The notes beneath the pieces are model-generated. The model did no database searches. It saw nothing but the letters and a program-made list of their open reading frames with translations, and was not told where the DNA came from. DNA of 64,000 bases from Gerris lacustris (lineage: Eukaryota; Arthropoda; Insecta; Hemiptera; Gerridae), in contig OX578276.1 of NCBI GenBank assembly GCA_951217055.1, positions 15,855,430-15,919,429 on the forward strand. Direction: 5' to 3'. Each line of letters starts with the position of its first letter. Within the stretch, counting starts at the first letter, position 1. The position numbers and the translations under genes were made by a program. Of the stretch, positions 21,469 to 32,328 are shown one piece after another.

Positions 21469-22030
21469 AGAGAAAGTATTGTGATGGCGCAAAAATTCGA
21501 TTGATAGATTTACACGTTTTGAGGTCTCCTGAGTCCCAAAAAGTGGATTTTACGAAAATGTCAGTCCGTCGTCTGTGCAGACGCCTGGAGCCTAAACTGC
21601 TCCATTTTGACGAAATTGGTCATACATGTTCAGAAAAATCATACCCCTAGGCGGAATCAAGAATTTCAGCACCAAATTTGGGGGTGCTACCCTCCAAAAA
21701 CTCTGAAAAAACGTGCAAACAAATTATTTCACTAAAACTGTTCCAACGATTTTGATTAAAAAATTCTAAAATGTAGTCCATTTAAAAACAAATCTACCGA
21801 TATAAGCCGTTTTCCCGGGAAAAATCTAGTTCCTGAGAAAATAGCTTTAAACGCGGACGGAGAGAGGCAGGGTTCGATTTCCCACCGAAGTCATTTTTAT
21901 GATAAATTTTGATAAAATGTTCAATAATAATTAAATGTACCTACGAAAACTATCAAACGTAAAAACACTAGGCTAAGTAATTATTAACTCGTATATGAGA
22001 AAGTTTGTCTGAGTTATCTCGGACGATTTT
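21469..22030 (+). mobile_element. ACTTTCTCATAT repeat family, near full-length copy
   Basis: Runs from gagaaagtattgtgatggcg to gtatatgagaaagtttgtct. Includes tacacgttttgaggtctcct, cgtcgtctgtgcag, gggggtgctacc, gttttcccgggaaaaatcta and the B-box-like cagggttcgattt. Confidence 0.7.
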
Positions 22031-22794
22031 TTTAATAGGGGAAGCTAGGAGATGCTAATGATTACAACAACAACAATAACAGCGACAACCTTTTATCACC
22101 CAATTTGGGTTAGCTGCCCCCCCCCCCCCCGGTCTTAAAAAAGCAAAGCAAATTGTAAACTGTAGTCTTAACAAAATTCGAAATAGCCATTAAAGTCTTT
22201 TACCCCAAAAAGTCTAGTATCTGAAACAATTACGATATTTGAAAAAGGTCAGAGTTCGGGTTTCATTTCCCCGACGGAAAGGAATTGTTTTCACTGTAAA
22301 TTTTGATACAATGTTCAATTGTAACATAATAATCAAATGTAACCACCAGGAAAACCCGAAACAACTAACAAATGGAAAACCACGTGACCTAGAAATTCTG
22401 TTTTTCCAAATGAGAAAGTTTAGTGCGTTGTGTTTCACAGACTTTTTAATCGTAAACTTCTTAAATGGTCCAAACAAATTAAAAGCTTTAGGTAATTCTA
22501 TTAAGCAGTCTAATAAGGTAGCTTCATTTTTGCTTCCGAGCTTAAAAAAGTTAAAGTGAACAGAGATTTTTATAAAAAATAAAATGTTTGTTACATCCCC
22601 CGAATTAAAAAACCCTTAGACATTCGTTTCAAACACGGGAACATTTGGCTGTTCGAATTTTTCATCCTCCTCCCCGTAAAAAAAGTATATTAAAAATGGT
22701 GGACACATTGTTTAAGTTTTAGTAGGCTCGACAATTCGTAAGTATAAACAACTAATTTACAAATAACAATTATTGTGAAGAAGGGAAACAAAGT
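22031..22794. other. non-coding DNA with partial repeat homology
   Basis: From about 22190 it repeats the 3' half of the ACTTTCTCATAT family in diverged form (ccgacggaaaggaattg, ttgatacaatgttcaa). The opposing frames of 87 and 106 codons here are mirror images across that repeat and not separate genes. A C14 run lies at 22118..22131. Confidence 0.45.
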
Positions 22795-23665
22795 ACGTGT
22801 GGTGTCGCGGGACACCCGTTAGGAACGAAGTTCCTTACGTTTTTCATTAAATATAAATTATAAAATCACACTGCTAAGTATACGATGCTAACTACTTATA
22901 TATGGCGGAGTTATAAAAAAAGAGACAAAATTAAAAGTAACTATTTGTAGCTACCTGCCGGAATTTAGGCAAATTTAAAAATATATTTTTTTTTATCACT
23001 GAAGCGAGCGTCTTGCAATAAATATGTATTGAATATTGAGTAAGTAGTTAATCAAGATGAGTTGATAGTTAAAGAGGATGGTGGTAGTAGAGTGAGGGAA
23101 CAACCCTAACCCTCACGCTCCGGCCTACTCAATTTAAAATATTATAAAATATATCACTTCAATTCACAAAAACTTCTGCTTGTAACAGGTTGAAATTTTA
23201 CATGCCTATTTTAATTGTACTTTAGACGATATGTATGAAGTTTTATTAAAATCGTTACGTTAGAACGTAAGATATCAGTAAAAACTTTTTTTTTCTATTT
23301 TAAACATTTAGGTCCGCTTTAATAAATAGCGATCTTTAACGCTTCATAGCGGCGTCTGTGTATGTTTTACTAAACAAAATTATTTATAAAAGTTGTTTGT
23401 CTCATTGAATTGATGAAGTTCGAATTTTTTCCCGTCTTAAAATTACAATTTTACATTTGAAGCATACTTTTATGAGAGCGTTGCGCGCGAACGCTTCGGC
23501 GGATAACGATGTCCAACGATCTCGTCCTGGGCATTGGTAAAATGAACATGTGTATACCAAATTTCAACTAAATCGGACATTTGTCCGGGACTGTCGGTTT
23601 TGTGACGATCGTTTTTTTCGAATTCACTTACACGCCAGACGCTGTAACTTGCCATAAGGAACTTC
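22795..23665. mobile_element. repeat with ggaacgaagttcc ends, copy 1
   Basis: The left end ggtgtcgcgggacacc folds into a 6-bp-stem hairpin, followed by taggaacgaagttcctta. The right end is ccataaggaacttcaatcc. It also carries the inner hairpin gcgagcg...gcgcgaacgctt (about 23473..23500) and gtccaacgatctcgtcctgg. Sister copies: 33565..34335 and part of 61780..62070. Confidence 0.65.
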
Positions 23666-24190
23666 AATCCAAAATATTTTCAATATTTCTTAGAAGATAA
23701 AAAAAATAGAAGATTGTTAAGAGATTCGAAATTTTCTCGAGGACTTGTTTGAAAACTTGATGCTAAATTTATTAAAGGTAAAATAAGTCAATCGGTAAGT
23801 TCTAAGAATAACAATGGCGTCCCAATCCGATTACCCGCATCTCTAGAAGGTATCTCATTAGTGTAGATTCAACGAGGAGTCTTCTACTTACCTTTACAAC
23901 TTATAAGTAATCTTCTAATTAGTACTCTGCTTTATATTAAATCAATATTATCTTTTACATGGAAAGCCTACGTTAAGCGTTTATATTAACGGTACAAATT
24001 ATTTGTATAAAGATATCCAAGAAACAAGTTATTTCAAGTTAAAAGTTGAAATAACATATAATCTAATCTGTATTTTTAATTAGTGTTAAACTCTCTAGAC
24101 CTGAACATCTAGTAATTGCAAAGAAAATCAAGTGCTTAAAATATGTAGTCATAATGTATATGCGGAGTCAATACGGTACCATAATAATTA
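23666..24190. other. AT-rich stretch, nothing recognised
   Basis: A minus-strand donor-like site (aaag|gtaagtag at 23892) has no coding sequence before it in any frame. Confidence 0.35.
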
Positions 24191-24699
24191 CTACGTTCAC
24201 ACATCGTTTTGAAAGCGTTTCGGATCCAATTCGTTTTCAAAACGATTCCCGTTCACACAACAAAAAATACAGGTGATCGAAATATTTGCTTTCGAAATCT
24301 CGAAACGGTGACGTCACGAGTAAAACCTTCTTTCTTGTTACCTAATATGTCCGCGAATTTTTACATTTTATTTACAAGTTATTAAAAGTTTTTACAGGTT
24401 CTTTATAGAATTAACTTTTGTTTAAAAACGTTTTTGCAGTTTAAAAAAAAAGAAACGGAAGCTTACGAAAACTTAAAAGCTTCAAGAACTTAAAAAGTGG
24501 AAAAGAGTAAAATAACCTGATATCTCGATCCCCTCCACGACCGGTCATACGAGCGTTTTAAATTTCAATTCCCCGTTCCGATCACGTATTTTTGGTGGAG
24601 CGGATCTAACCCGATACGATCCGTCGATCTCCGTTCGTACAGCGTTTTAAACTAGCGGATCGTTTTCAAAACCGTTTCCAAAACGATGTGTGAACGTAG
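24191..24699. mobile_element. TIR element, 509 bp, TA target duplication
   Basis: ctacgttcacacatcgtttt at 24191 is matched by the inverse aaacgatgtgtgaacgtag ending at 24699. Subterminal aacgattc/gatcgtttt motifs are repeated. TA lies immediately outside both ends, fitting a Tc1/mariner- or Harbinger-type non-autonomous element. Confidence 0.72.
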
Positions 24700-24784
24700 T
24701 AAGATAGAGAATAAAGCTGCAAACTTATCTTTTTTAAAAAATCGGTCCGACAAAACTTACTTTCTCGTATAATCTTGGCCCAGA

Positions 24785-24880
24785 TCCCAGAAAACACGAA
24801 TATATTGTTTTTTATACAGACGGATACGCGTTTCGATCTGCTAGCTGTGACTCTGAACCCATCTTTAGGAACCCTCCTAT
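24785..24880 (-). repeat. fragment of the 19601..20413 element end
   Basis: The reverse complement gives agatgggttcagagtcacag, ctagcagatc and aacaatatattcgtg, parallel to ggtgggttcacagctagcgg and aacaatatattcttc at 19603..19665. Confidence 0.55.
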
Positions 24881-25051
24881 AGAACCTTACAAGTGAAGTG
24901 AGAGTCACACCCGGCACTACCGTGTACTCCAATCATCATTTTAAACTATAACTCATCATGATTAATATAAATATGCTTAATATTAAATATAATTATTTCA
25001 TTAAGCCCGCTTCAATGATAAATCTACGCGATGCTTAGTTAATATATTATT

Positions 25052-25601
25052 ACTTTCTCATATAAAGAGACAGTATTGTGATGGCCGAAAATTCGATTTT
25101 CAGATTTTGATGGATTTACACGTTTTGAGGTACACTGAGGCCAAAAAAGTGGTTTTTAAAAAATGTCTGTCTGTCGTCGAGCCTAAACTACTGGGCCAAT
25201 TTTGACGAAATTTGGCATACATGTTCAGAAAAATCATACCCCGAGGCGAAATCGAGAAATGAATTTTAGCTCCAAATTTGGGGGCACTACCCCCGAAAAA
25301 CTGAAAAAAACGTGAAAAAATGTTTTTTCTCGAAAACGGTTCCGACGATTTTGATTAAAAAATATGGTCTATTTAAATACGAATGTAACGATATAACCCG
25401 TTTTCCCGGGAAAAATCTAGTTCCTGAGAAAAAAAAGCTTAAAACGAGGACAGGGAGAGCCCGGGTTCGATTCCCCGCCAAGGAGAAGTTATTTTTATGG
25501 TAAATTTTGATGAAATGTTCAGTAATAATTAAATGTACATACAAAAACTAATAAATGGAAAACACTTGGCTAAGTAATTATGAACTCGTATATGAGAAAG
25601 T
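25052..25601 (+). mobile_element. ACTTTCTCATAT repeat family, full-length reference copy
   Basis: 550 bp with 13-bp inverted ends actttctcatata and tatatgagaaagt. In order: cagtattgtgatggc, tacacgttttgaggtac, ctgtctgtcgtcgagcc, ctactgggccaattttgacg, aatcataccccgaggcgaaa, aaatttgggggcactaccc, tttcccgggaaaaatctag and a tRNA-like B box cccgggttcgattccccgcc. It combines MITE-like ends with a Pol III-like box. Frames of 63 and 85 codons inside are incidental. Confidence 0.75.
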
Positions 25602-25779
25602 TTGTCTGAGTTGTCTCGGACCGATTTTTTAAATTAAGTTCATTAATTTTTTAATCAAAATCGTCGGAGCCGTTTTCGAGAAATAATATTTTTCCACGTT
25701 TTTATTCAGAGATTTTAGTAGAAATTTAGTGGCGCTCCCAAATTTGGGGCTAAAATTCATTTCTCGATTAATTTTCTCG

Positions 25780-26035
25780 TATTTATACTTTCGGTATTAT
25801 TAAACGTCAAAGTTTCAAAATTAAAAACTCGATAACTTCAAAATGGCGGCCAATATCAAAATTAAATTTGGTGGCTTTGTTTGTCATACAGAGAGGTATA
25901 TACATTCGTGCCAAATTTCTACTCGATCAGGCCACTTTTCGATTTTTTACGATTTTTAAAATGTTTGGTCACTCAGCAAACTGGGTTCAAGATGGCGGAA
26001 AGTTTGGATTTTCCGGGATGCACAACTAGAAGTAA
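25780..26035 (+). repeat. dispersed repeat with atggcggcc, pair of 49195..49450
   Basis: atactttcggtattattaa, cttcaaaatggcggccaata, tttgtcatacagagaggta and aaactgggttcaagatggcg recur in the same order at 49195..49450. Confidence 0.7.
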
Positions 26036-26696
26036 GGACTATATCAAATATTTAAATTTACTGTTAACTAAATTAGAATTTCTATACAGTTGTTAATCGC
26101 ATGTAGTACTTAGAGTGGAGCATGCCGTAGTAGTCACCAAAAAAAAAACATACAGACGTGATGCTGAAAAATAAAGTATTAGTAGTAATTTTAAAAGTAT
26201 TTACATAAGACCTTGTAATCTGTCAGTCTAAGTAACGAAATTCCACGAGATAATGTTCTTTTATTTCATTCAGAGCATGAGACGAATTAAAATGCTTATT
26301 ACTTATTATAAACGACGTTATGAGACAAATCTATTTCTATTTATTTATTTATTGTTTTAATAGGGTGTAAATCTATTTTTAAATTGACAGTTAAAGTAAA
26401 ACAAGAGATAATCTTTATTTATGTCATACACAAAACATTTATTTTTATTCGAGTGAAAATAGAATTATTATCTAAATAAAGATCTAAAAATCGAAATGAT
26501 TCTGTTTATAATACAATGAGACACGCTCTCTTTATTTAGCATTACGACTTACTTCAATTATAACTTATAACTAACAGAGTTTTTATCAATATGTAATCAT
26601 TTAACTTCATAATTTGTAAAAATGTTAACAAACTGATAAGATGAATAGAATCTAGTAGGTCATAGATAGGATCGTAAGATTTGGGTTTAATTCCAT
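26036..26696. other. AT-rich stretch, nothing recognised
   Basis: No coding frame, no TIR pair found. Confidence 0.35.
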
Positions 26697-26707
26697 GTGG
26701 TTGATAT

Positions 26708-26875
26708 TAACCTAATAGTACTTCTAATCTAATAGAATTCCTTATCTAATAGTACTTCTAATCTAATAGAATTCCTTATCTAATAGTACTTCTAATCTAA
26801 TAGAATTCCTTATCTAATAGTACTTCTAACATAGTAGGATTCCTAACCTAATAGTAATTCTAACCTGCCATATTA
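26708..26875 (+). repeat. 34-bp tandem repeat, about 4 units
   Basis: The unit ctaatagtacttctaatcta + atagaattccttat is repeated nearly exactly three times, then degenerates (ctaacatagtaggattc). Confidence 0.8.
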
Positions 26876-27404
26876 TTAGAGAGGACCACCATACATGTGA
26901 CAAAACCAGTAAACTAACCTTACAGTATAATGTATGATGACGATAATCTCACATAATAGTTTTTCATCATCAGAATCACCATAGATATGATAAGGCCAAA
27001 CCAACCACAATATTTTGTATAACGATTGATAACGATAACCTTGAACATAAAAACTAAACTTAAACTACTTAAAAAAATTAATTTAGGACAATAATCCTAA
27101 GCCAAGTGTAATTGTTTAGTTTAAAATAAACATTAGAAACATAGAATTACACGCAGTTGGAAGTAACCTTATAGTATTAGTAATTCTAACCCTAACCTGA
27201 CCATATTATTAGAGGACCACCATACATGTGACGAAACCAGAAAACTAACCTCAGTATAATGTATGATAACAATAACCTTAATCAATAAGTTTCAAATTCA
27301 AGACTAATTACATTGATTTAGGATAGGGATTCTGACCATGTGTAATTTTGTAGTTTATAATGAATATTACAAAAATAAATTACACGTCCGTTAGTATTAA
27401 ACTA

Positions 27405-27545
27405 ATCGTGTTTCTAACCTAATAATATTTCTAACCTAATAATATTTCTAACCTAATAGTATTGCTAACCTATTAATATTTCTAACCTAATAAATATTCC
27501 TAACCTTACACAATTTCCAGGCTAATATAATTTCTAACCTAATTG
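27405..27545 (+). repeat. ~17-bp tandem repeat ctaacctaataatattt
   Basis: About seven units of tttctaacctaataatat with substitutions. The CTAACCTAA core resembles the insect telomere motif CCTAA but is not a canonical array. A longer-period duplication is seen around 26870..27000 and 27190..27270 (ggaccaccatacatgtgac twice). Confidence 0.65.
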
Positions 27546-27776
27546 TATAATGAATGATAACGATAACCTTGTAAAAGAAGAGTTTAAAAGACAAACTAGA
27601 TTGATTTAGGACAAAAACTTCTGTAATTTTGTAGTTTTGAATAAACTATAAAATAACACGTGGTAGACGCAACTAGTTTTCATTTCAAATGATTCATAGA
27701 TTTGTTTAGCTGCTCTTAGATTTAGGATAGCTGTAAAGTTAAAGCTCGGTAATTTAACGTCGAATGAATGAGGAAT

Positions 27777-27912
27777 AAATGAGTTTGGAGGAAAAGCCTG
27801 GGGGGGTGGAAAGCAGGCTGGGTTGAGGGGGGTAAACCTGGGGAGGGGGCAGACAGAGTCCTGCGAGGAGGGGGGTAAAGCATAGACCTGGGGGAGGGGG
27901 TATAGAAGGAAC
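27777..27912 (+). repeat. G-rich tract with many GGGG runs
   Basis: agcctgggggggtggaaagc, gttgaggggggtaaacctgg, ggagggggcag, ggaggggggtaaag and cctgggggagggggta form an irregular ~45-bp repeat (gggtaaa.cctgggg). It is a G-quadruplex candidate. Confidence 0.6.
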
Positions 27913-28519
27913 CTTCACCCGATAACGTCCCAGTGAGAAATACGGCTTGGCCGTGTAAAGTCCTACCTATAGGGATAGGGTTGACTACTTCCCCAACCCC
28001 TCACTGCCTAAACTCTAATACACTCCGTACATAAAATTAACTTTCGCAAAAAACTTAAAAAGGTTAATTAAAATTGACCAAATACTAAAACAAAATTGAT
28101 TAAAACATCGCAATATGAAGCCATAAAAAAAAAAACTTAAAATATCAAATCTGCATTTCCACCTACCTACACAATGTATTAAATCAAATTTGAAATCCTT
28201 TCAATTGGACATATTATTATAATATACTCTATTATAATAAAGTTTGAACTGAAAAGACAGTAAGAGATTCAATTAATAGAATTATAATGGGAGAGTAAGG
28301 GGGGACTGTATGTAGATGACAGAGTGCTGTGGGTAGAGAAAAGTGGAATCTACTTGGCCCGCATAATTAGTATGTAATGCATTTTAGCCTACCCTACAAG
28401 GAACTCGTTTAACAGAGTTACCTCAAGGTGGCGCTCACTCACGTCAATAAGCTCAACTAGTTTTTTCAATACATATTTTCTTACACGGTTATTTAATTTC
28501 AAAAGTAAAACAAAGTATG
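27913..28519. other. non-coding stretch, nothing recognised
   Basis: AT-rich with short repeats. No gene. Confidence 0.35.
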
Positions 28520-28935
28520 AATTTAGCAAAATTAGTGCAGACGGTTGAAATTATCATGGGACCATAAGATGTGGGCCACTTTCTACAAACCATCGGCATT
28601 TCTTAAAAATTAGATGATAATTTTAAAGATATAGGTGTAAAATACATTTATGTTTGTACCCGTGTAGAACAGAAACAAATAGGTGCAGACGGTTGAAACT
28701 TATATGGGACCAACAATGGGCTAATTATGACCTACCATCCAAATTTCATTCAAATCGGACAGGTAGTTTTTAAAATATGTTGTTTCGCAAAAATGTAATG
28801 ACAGACAGACAGACACAGGACCAAAAAGTTCCCTGATAATTGAAACGGATTTTGTTTTGGAATTTTTGAAATTGGAGACTTAATTCGTTCCTCAGAACGA
28901 CCAGCTAGCTTCCTAGTTATCTTCGGTAATCTCAG
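28520..28935 (-). repeat. gcttaccgaaggtaacggaagc repeat family, inverted copy
   Basis: ccatccaaatttcattcaaa, tcggacaggtag, gacagacagacacaggac, cctgataattgaaacggatt and cgaccagctagct are the reverse complement of the series seen at 30095. Confidence 0.6.
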
Positions 28936-29038
28936 TATCAATATAGGACTATATTGTTGTTTTTTTTACAATTTTAATATTTGAGAATAAATTATCATTT
29001 TTAGCTTGAGAATTACCCAATAAGGAGGGCAATAATAT

Positions 29039-29273
29039 GGTGCTTCTTACGATTGTTACACCCCTAGGTTGTTTTAGAATAAAAATGACTTTGATTAAAA
29101 AACCATTAAGAAAAAGGGATGTTTAGTCCAATGTACTTTGGGACAAAGGAATATCCCCCTTCTGTTTTTATAAGGGGAGTAACAGTCTAAAGAAGAACAT
29201 TCCGTACACCTTCTTTAGATTGTTACTCCCCTCTGTCTTTTTTATAAGGGGAGTAACAATCTAAATAAGTGCC
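29039..29273. mobile_element. MITE, 235 bp, sister of 57895..58123
   Basis: Starts ggtgcttcttacgattgtta, ends caatctaaataagtgcc. Inner inverted ggggagtaaca blocks. Flanks aataatat and caaaatat match at 6 of 8 bases. Confidence 0.7.
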
Positions 29274-29756
29274 CAAAATATTTTAAAATTAAGTATTAAT
29301 AATACCTTAACAGACCAAACTACACTAGCATTAAAAACAACAAGAATTTAGTCGATAAATTAATTATATTCATCGTACGATGATTTCATAACGATCGCAA
29401 TTTCAAGAGAAGATCACATCTTGAAAGCGAATTCTTCAATTGCGAAAACTATTTCGAAATAAGATCAGTTGTAAATTTTGTAGATCGATGTATATATCAA
29501 TAGTTACATTATTATAATGTAAGACATGATCTGGAGCATTTATAAGCTTCAAATGCATGAGAATATAATCTGGCTTTTAGTGTGGCACAAAGCATCCTCG
29601 CCAATTGTAGTCATGTTATGTTTTTATGACCCATTCTAATTAATTTAATTTTCCTTCCCTTTTTTTAAAAAAAAAAAAAATCTTAAAATTGCTTTGCTTC
29701 CTCACATGAATAAAATAATCAAATCAACAATAGTTAAGTTACGCAGGTGGTTGAAA
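29274..29756. other. AT-rich stretch, nothing recognised
   Basis: Only a fragment of the dispersed motif tgtggcacaaagcatcctcg (about 29580, minus-strand form of gcgaggaagctatgtgccac). Confidence 0.35.
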
Positions 29757-29892
29757 TTAACCCTTATCATGGCAATCAATGAAAAAATATTGGAAAAAAT
29801 TATTTTTTTGTTTTATGTAGCTATATTAGCCTCTAATAACACAAAATAGGTTTTGTTTTTTTTTTTGCTTGCTTGGCATAGAAATTGCTACA

Positions 29893-29954
29893 TGTATCCC
29901 ACAGGATACATTGCCATTAGTTCAGCAAACCATATATGTATCCTATAAGATACA
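29893..29954. repeat. two subterminal 18-bp palindromes, left end of the piggyBac-like element
   Basis: TGTATCCCACAGGATACA (29893..29910) and TGTATCCTATAAGATACA (29937..29954), 26 bp apart. They match four copies near the right end. Likely transposase binding sites, by inference. Confidence 0.75.
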
Positions 29955-30094
29955 AAGGAGAATCTAGTCATAAAATATTTTCAAATAATCCTAAATATAT
30001 TTGTCAAAAACAAGGAAAATATATATTTACTTAAGTGTAAAGAAGCTAATAATAATATATAATATATTTCTACCTTCTTTAAATTTAAAATTTT

Positions 30095-30690
30095 TGCTTC
30101 CGAGCTTATCGAAGGTAACGGAAGCTCTGTGATCGCTCTTCAGAACGATCACAAAAAATATTTTATGTCTCCAATTTAAAAAAATTCAAGATAGTTATCT
30201 GTTTCAGACATCAGGGAAACTTTTGTGGTTCCGTATCTGTCTGATGGTCTGTCACTAAATTTTGCGAACCAACATATATTAAAAACTACATGTCCGATTT
30301 TAATGTCATTTATATGGTAGGTCATAATTAGCTCATTGCTGGTCCCATATAAAATTCAACCTTCTGCGCTCATTTGTTTCTCTTCCATGTGCGCACAAAC
30401 ATACATTTATTTACACCTATAGCTTCAAAAGTACTTCTGTATGAAACTTTTATCGTTTATTGAAAGTAACTCGCAGATAGCCCCAGATTAATTTGAACCA
30501 TCTGCGCTCTTTAACTTTTGCTAAATTGATATTTTAATTCATATAAAAATTCAAAACAATTTTGACAGATTAAAAAAACGGGAGAAGCAATTGAACAAAT
30601 TAGACAATAATAGCTTGTAAATGCAAAATATCAATAAAGTACGTGAGTGGATGCGAGGAAGCTATGAGCCACACCAATTGGCGGTCTATT
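30095..30690 (+). repeat. gcttaccgaaggtaacggaagc repeat family, long copy inside the piggyBac-like element
   Basis: gcttatcgaaggtaacggaa, cgatcacaaaaaatatttta, tgtctgatggtctgtc, tatggtaggtcataattag, tgcgctcatttg and finally gcgaggaagctatgagccac. The terminal gcgaggaagctatg..ccacac motif recurs at about 36527, 38390, 44560 and, inverted, 29577 and 61660. Confidence 0.65.
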
Positions 30691-30769
30691 TTACAACTTT
30701 TTATTGATAGAAAATACAGGTTTTTTTAATTTCTGTCTTTTAACGTGATGAAAAATATATAATATGAAT

Positions 30770-31012
30770 ACGCGAGGCAGAAATGTTTCCTTTGCTGCCT
30801 TTTTGAGTACAATATTTTATCTACTCACGCTATTTAGAGAAAAAATGGAAGCTTAGGTAAAAATAGATGTTATGACACGCACTTGTAAACAATTTACTTT
30901 TTCTGCCTAGGCAGGGAAATATTTCCTTGACTGTTTCAATTACTTTCCTGCCTGTTTTTTATATTTTAATGACAAATCAGCCAAATAGTACTTTCCAGCC
31001 TAAATTTAATAT
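30770..31012. repeat. ctgcc/ggcag repeat, pair of about 43270..43650
   Basis: aggcagaaatgtttcctttg, ttttatctactcacgctatt, ctgcctaggcagggaaatat and aaatagtactttccagcct recur in order at 43300..43640. It forms an inverted gcagaaatgtttcc / ggaaatatttcc pair around the core. Confidence 0.65.
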
Positions 31013-31054
31013 CAACCTCAGGCCTTAACTTAACACATCGTTGGTTTTTTTTCA

Positions 31055-31700
31055 GCTGACACTGACAGTGAACGTTTTATTGGGCGTCCCAATTTTATTA
31101 ATAGTGGTCCAAGTGCTCATTCTAAATGTCCTCGAAATTCTTTCAATCGCATACATTTGTCTGTTCCATGTAGGATTGTAGGATCCTAAAGTCTTGTTGA
31201 TGTAAGAGCCATGCAGTGATGCCAAAGATCCAAAAAATCCAAGATAATAACCATATACCACCTTTGCGTTCTGAAGCTTGTCCTATATAAAGATATAAGC
31301 ATATCTTGGAGGTTAACCCCTCCAAAGTGCTTATTACAATCTCCAATAACGTTTGGCATATAATTGGTACATGCCTTTATTTTTATTTCTTTTTTAGTAT
31401 CTCAAAACTTGTGAGGATGGCTCAATTGCAGCAAACAAACTCACACGAACTCAATTAATACAGCCTTTGTGTCAAGCCACAATTTTCTTTTTAATATCAC
31501 ATTCGGTGACAAAACTACCATGCCTTTCTTTTTTGAGCTCTTAGTCGGTTTTCAATGTGCAGCCTCTCTCAAGAATATTATCTTCAAATGCTCTAAACAA
31601 AGCTGCAAGGCAAAATTCATCCCCTTGACAATCAACTTTACCTTCCACAATCCATTAGAGAAATTACCCAGGTCCATAATCTTTAAGATTCTGCTATTAT
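31055..31700 (-). pseudogene. piggyBac-type transposase, C-terminal half, multiple frameshifts
   Basis: Reading the minus strand across three frames recovers the family's C-terminal blocks in order. KTD*ELKK then GSFVTECDIKKK (about 31545..31500), where the star is a stop codon. KLWLDTKAV follows. Then comes CPNVIGDCNKHFGGV with NLQDMLISLYRT (31345..31285). Then RTQRWYMVIILDFLDL, then in another frame ITAWLLHQQDF, and finally LKEFRGH and GRPIKRS. These match the known GGVDL.D, K/RRWY and NAWLLYRRD signatures of PGBD transposases (IPR029526). Normal role: cut-and-paste at TTAA by a DDD RNase H-like core. Internal stops and at least two frame changes make it inactive. The N-terminal catalytic part is not recognisable here. 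Confidence 0.8.
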
Positions 31701-31783
31701 AAACATTATTGACTATTATCTACATCTAAAGATTAAATTAAATAAATTATATATTTAAAAAAACAGTGTCAAGAAGATGGCAA

Positions 31784-31889
31784 TGTATCTTATAAGATAC
31801 ATCTATGATTCTAGGAGTTTATGCCTATGTATCCTATAAGATACAAACATACTTTTCAGAACTCATGGCAATGTATACTATAAGATACA
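31784..31889. repeat. three subterminal 18-bp palindromes, right half of the piggyBac-like element
   Basis: TGTATCTTATAAGATACA (31784..31801), TGTATCCTATAAGATACA (31828..31845) and TGTATACTATAAGATACA (31872..31889) are spaced at exactly 44 bp. Confidence 0.8.
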
Positions 31890-32221
31890 TAATATTTAAC
31901 TTGCAATAAAGCTGTAATAAAATAATAAAATTAAAATTAAACATCATAATAGTGTTTATCTATCTTAACTCTGAGTGACTTGAATGAATCAGCACAATAT
32001 TTGATAGATGACTCTTCCAAAATAAATCGAGAAAAAACTGTCACGCCGTCTTGTCACAAGACGGTGTGAGTCTGATGACTAATAACAACCTTAGTGCCTA
32101 TGTTGTACCACTAGAGATCTCTAGTCTTCAGAAGACCTTAAGCATTGTATACCACAACATGCGAAGTCATTAGATGGGTTAAAATAATAATACCTTTTTT
32201 TTAATAAAATCGGCAAACTAA

Positions 32222-32239
32222 TGTATCTCAACAGATACA
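32222..32239. repeat. terminal 18-bp palindrome abutting the right TIR
   Basis: TGTATCTCAACAGATACA lies immediately inside ttgccaagaaaaggg. Same motif as the five others in the element. Confidence 0.75.
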
Positions 32240-32328
32240 TTGCCAAGAAAAGGGTTTAATAAGGGACAATCTGTAAGTCTATATTCGACAAACCAGCCAA
32301 ATTTCTTAAAAATCAAATGAGTACTAAG

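Larger units (their letters stand above)
29761..32255 (-). mobile_element. decayed piggyBac-like element with TTAA target duplication
   Basis: TTAA at 29757..29760 and 32256..32259 flank inverted ends cccttatcatggcaat and (inverse) attgccaagaaaagggt, the usual piggyBac TTAACCC layout. A broken transposase lies on the minus strand (31055..31700). Six copies of the 18-bp palindrome TGTATC-N6-GATACA sit near the ends. Later insertions (about 30095..30690 and 30770..31010) have lengthened the left half, so the original element was shorter than the present 2.5 kb. Confidence 0.85.

Noticed and set aside
22214..22559. Opposing frames of 87 and 106 codons
   Set aside because: Both lie over a diverged segment of the ACTTTCTCATAT repeat; mirror frames in repeat DNA.
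23880..23935. Minus-strand donor-like site aaag|gtaagtag
   Set aside because: All three frames upstream of it contain stops within about 15 codons and no acceptor pairs with it.
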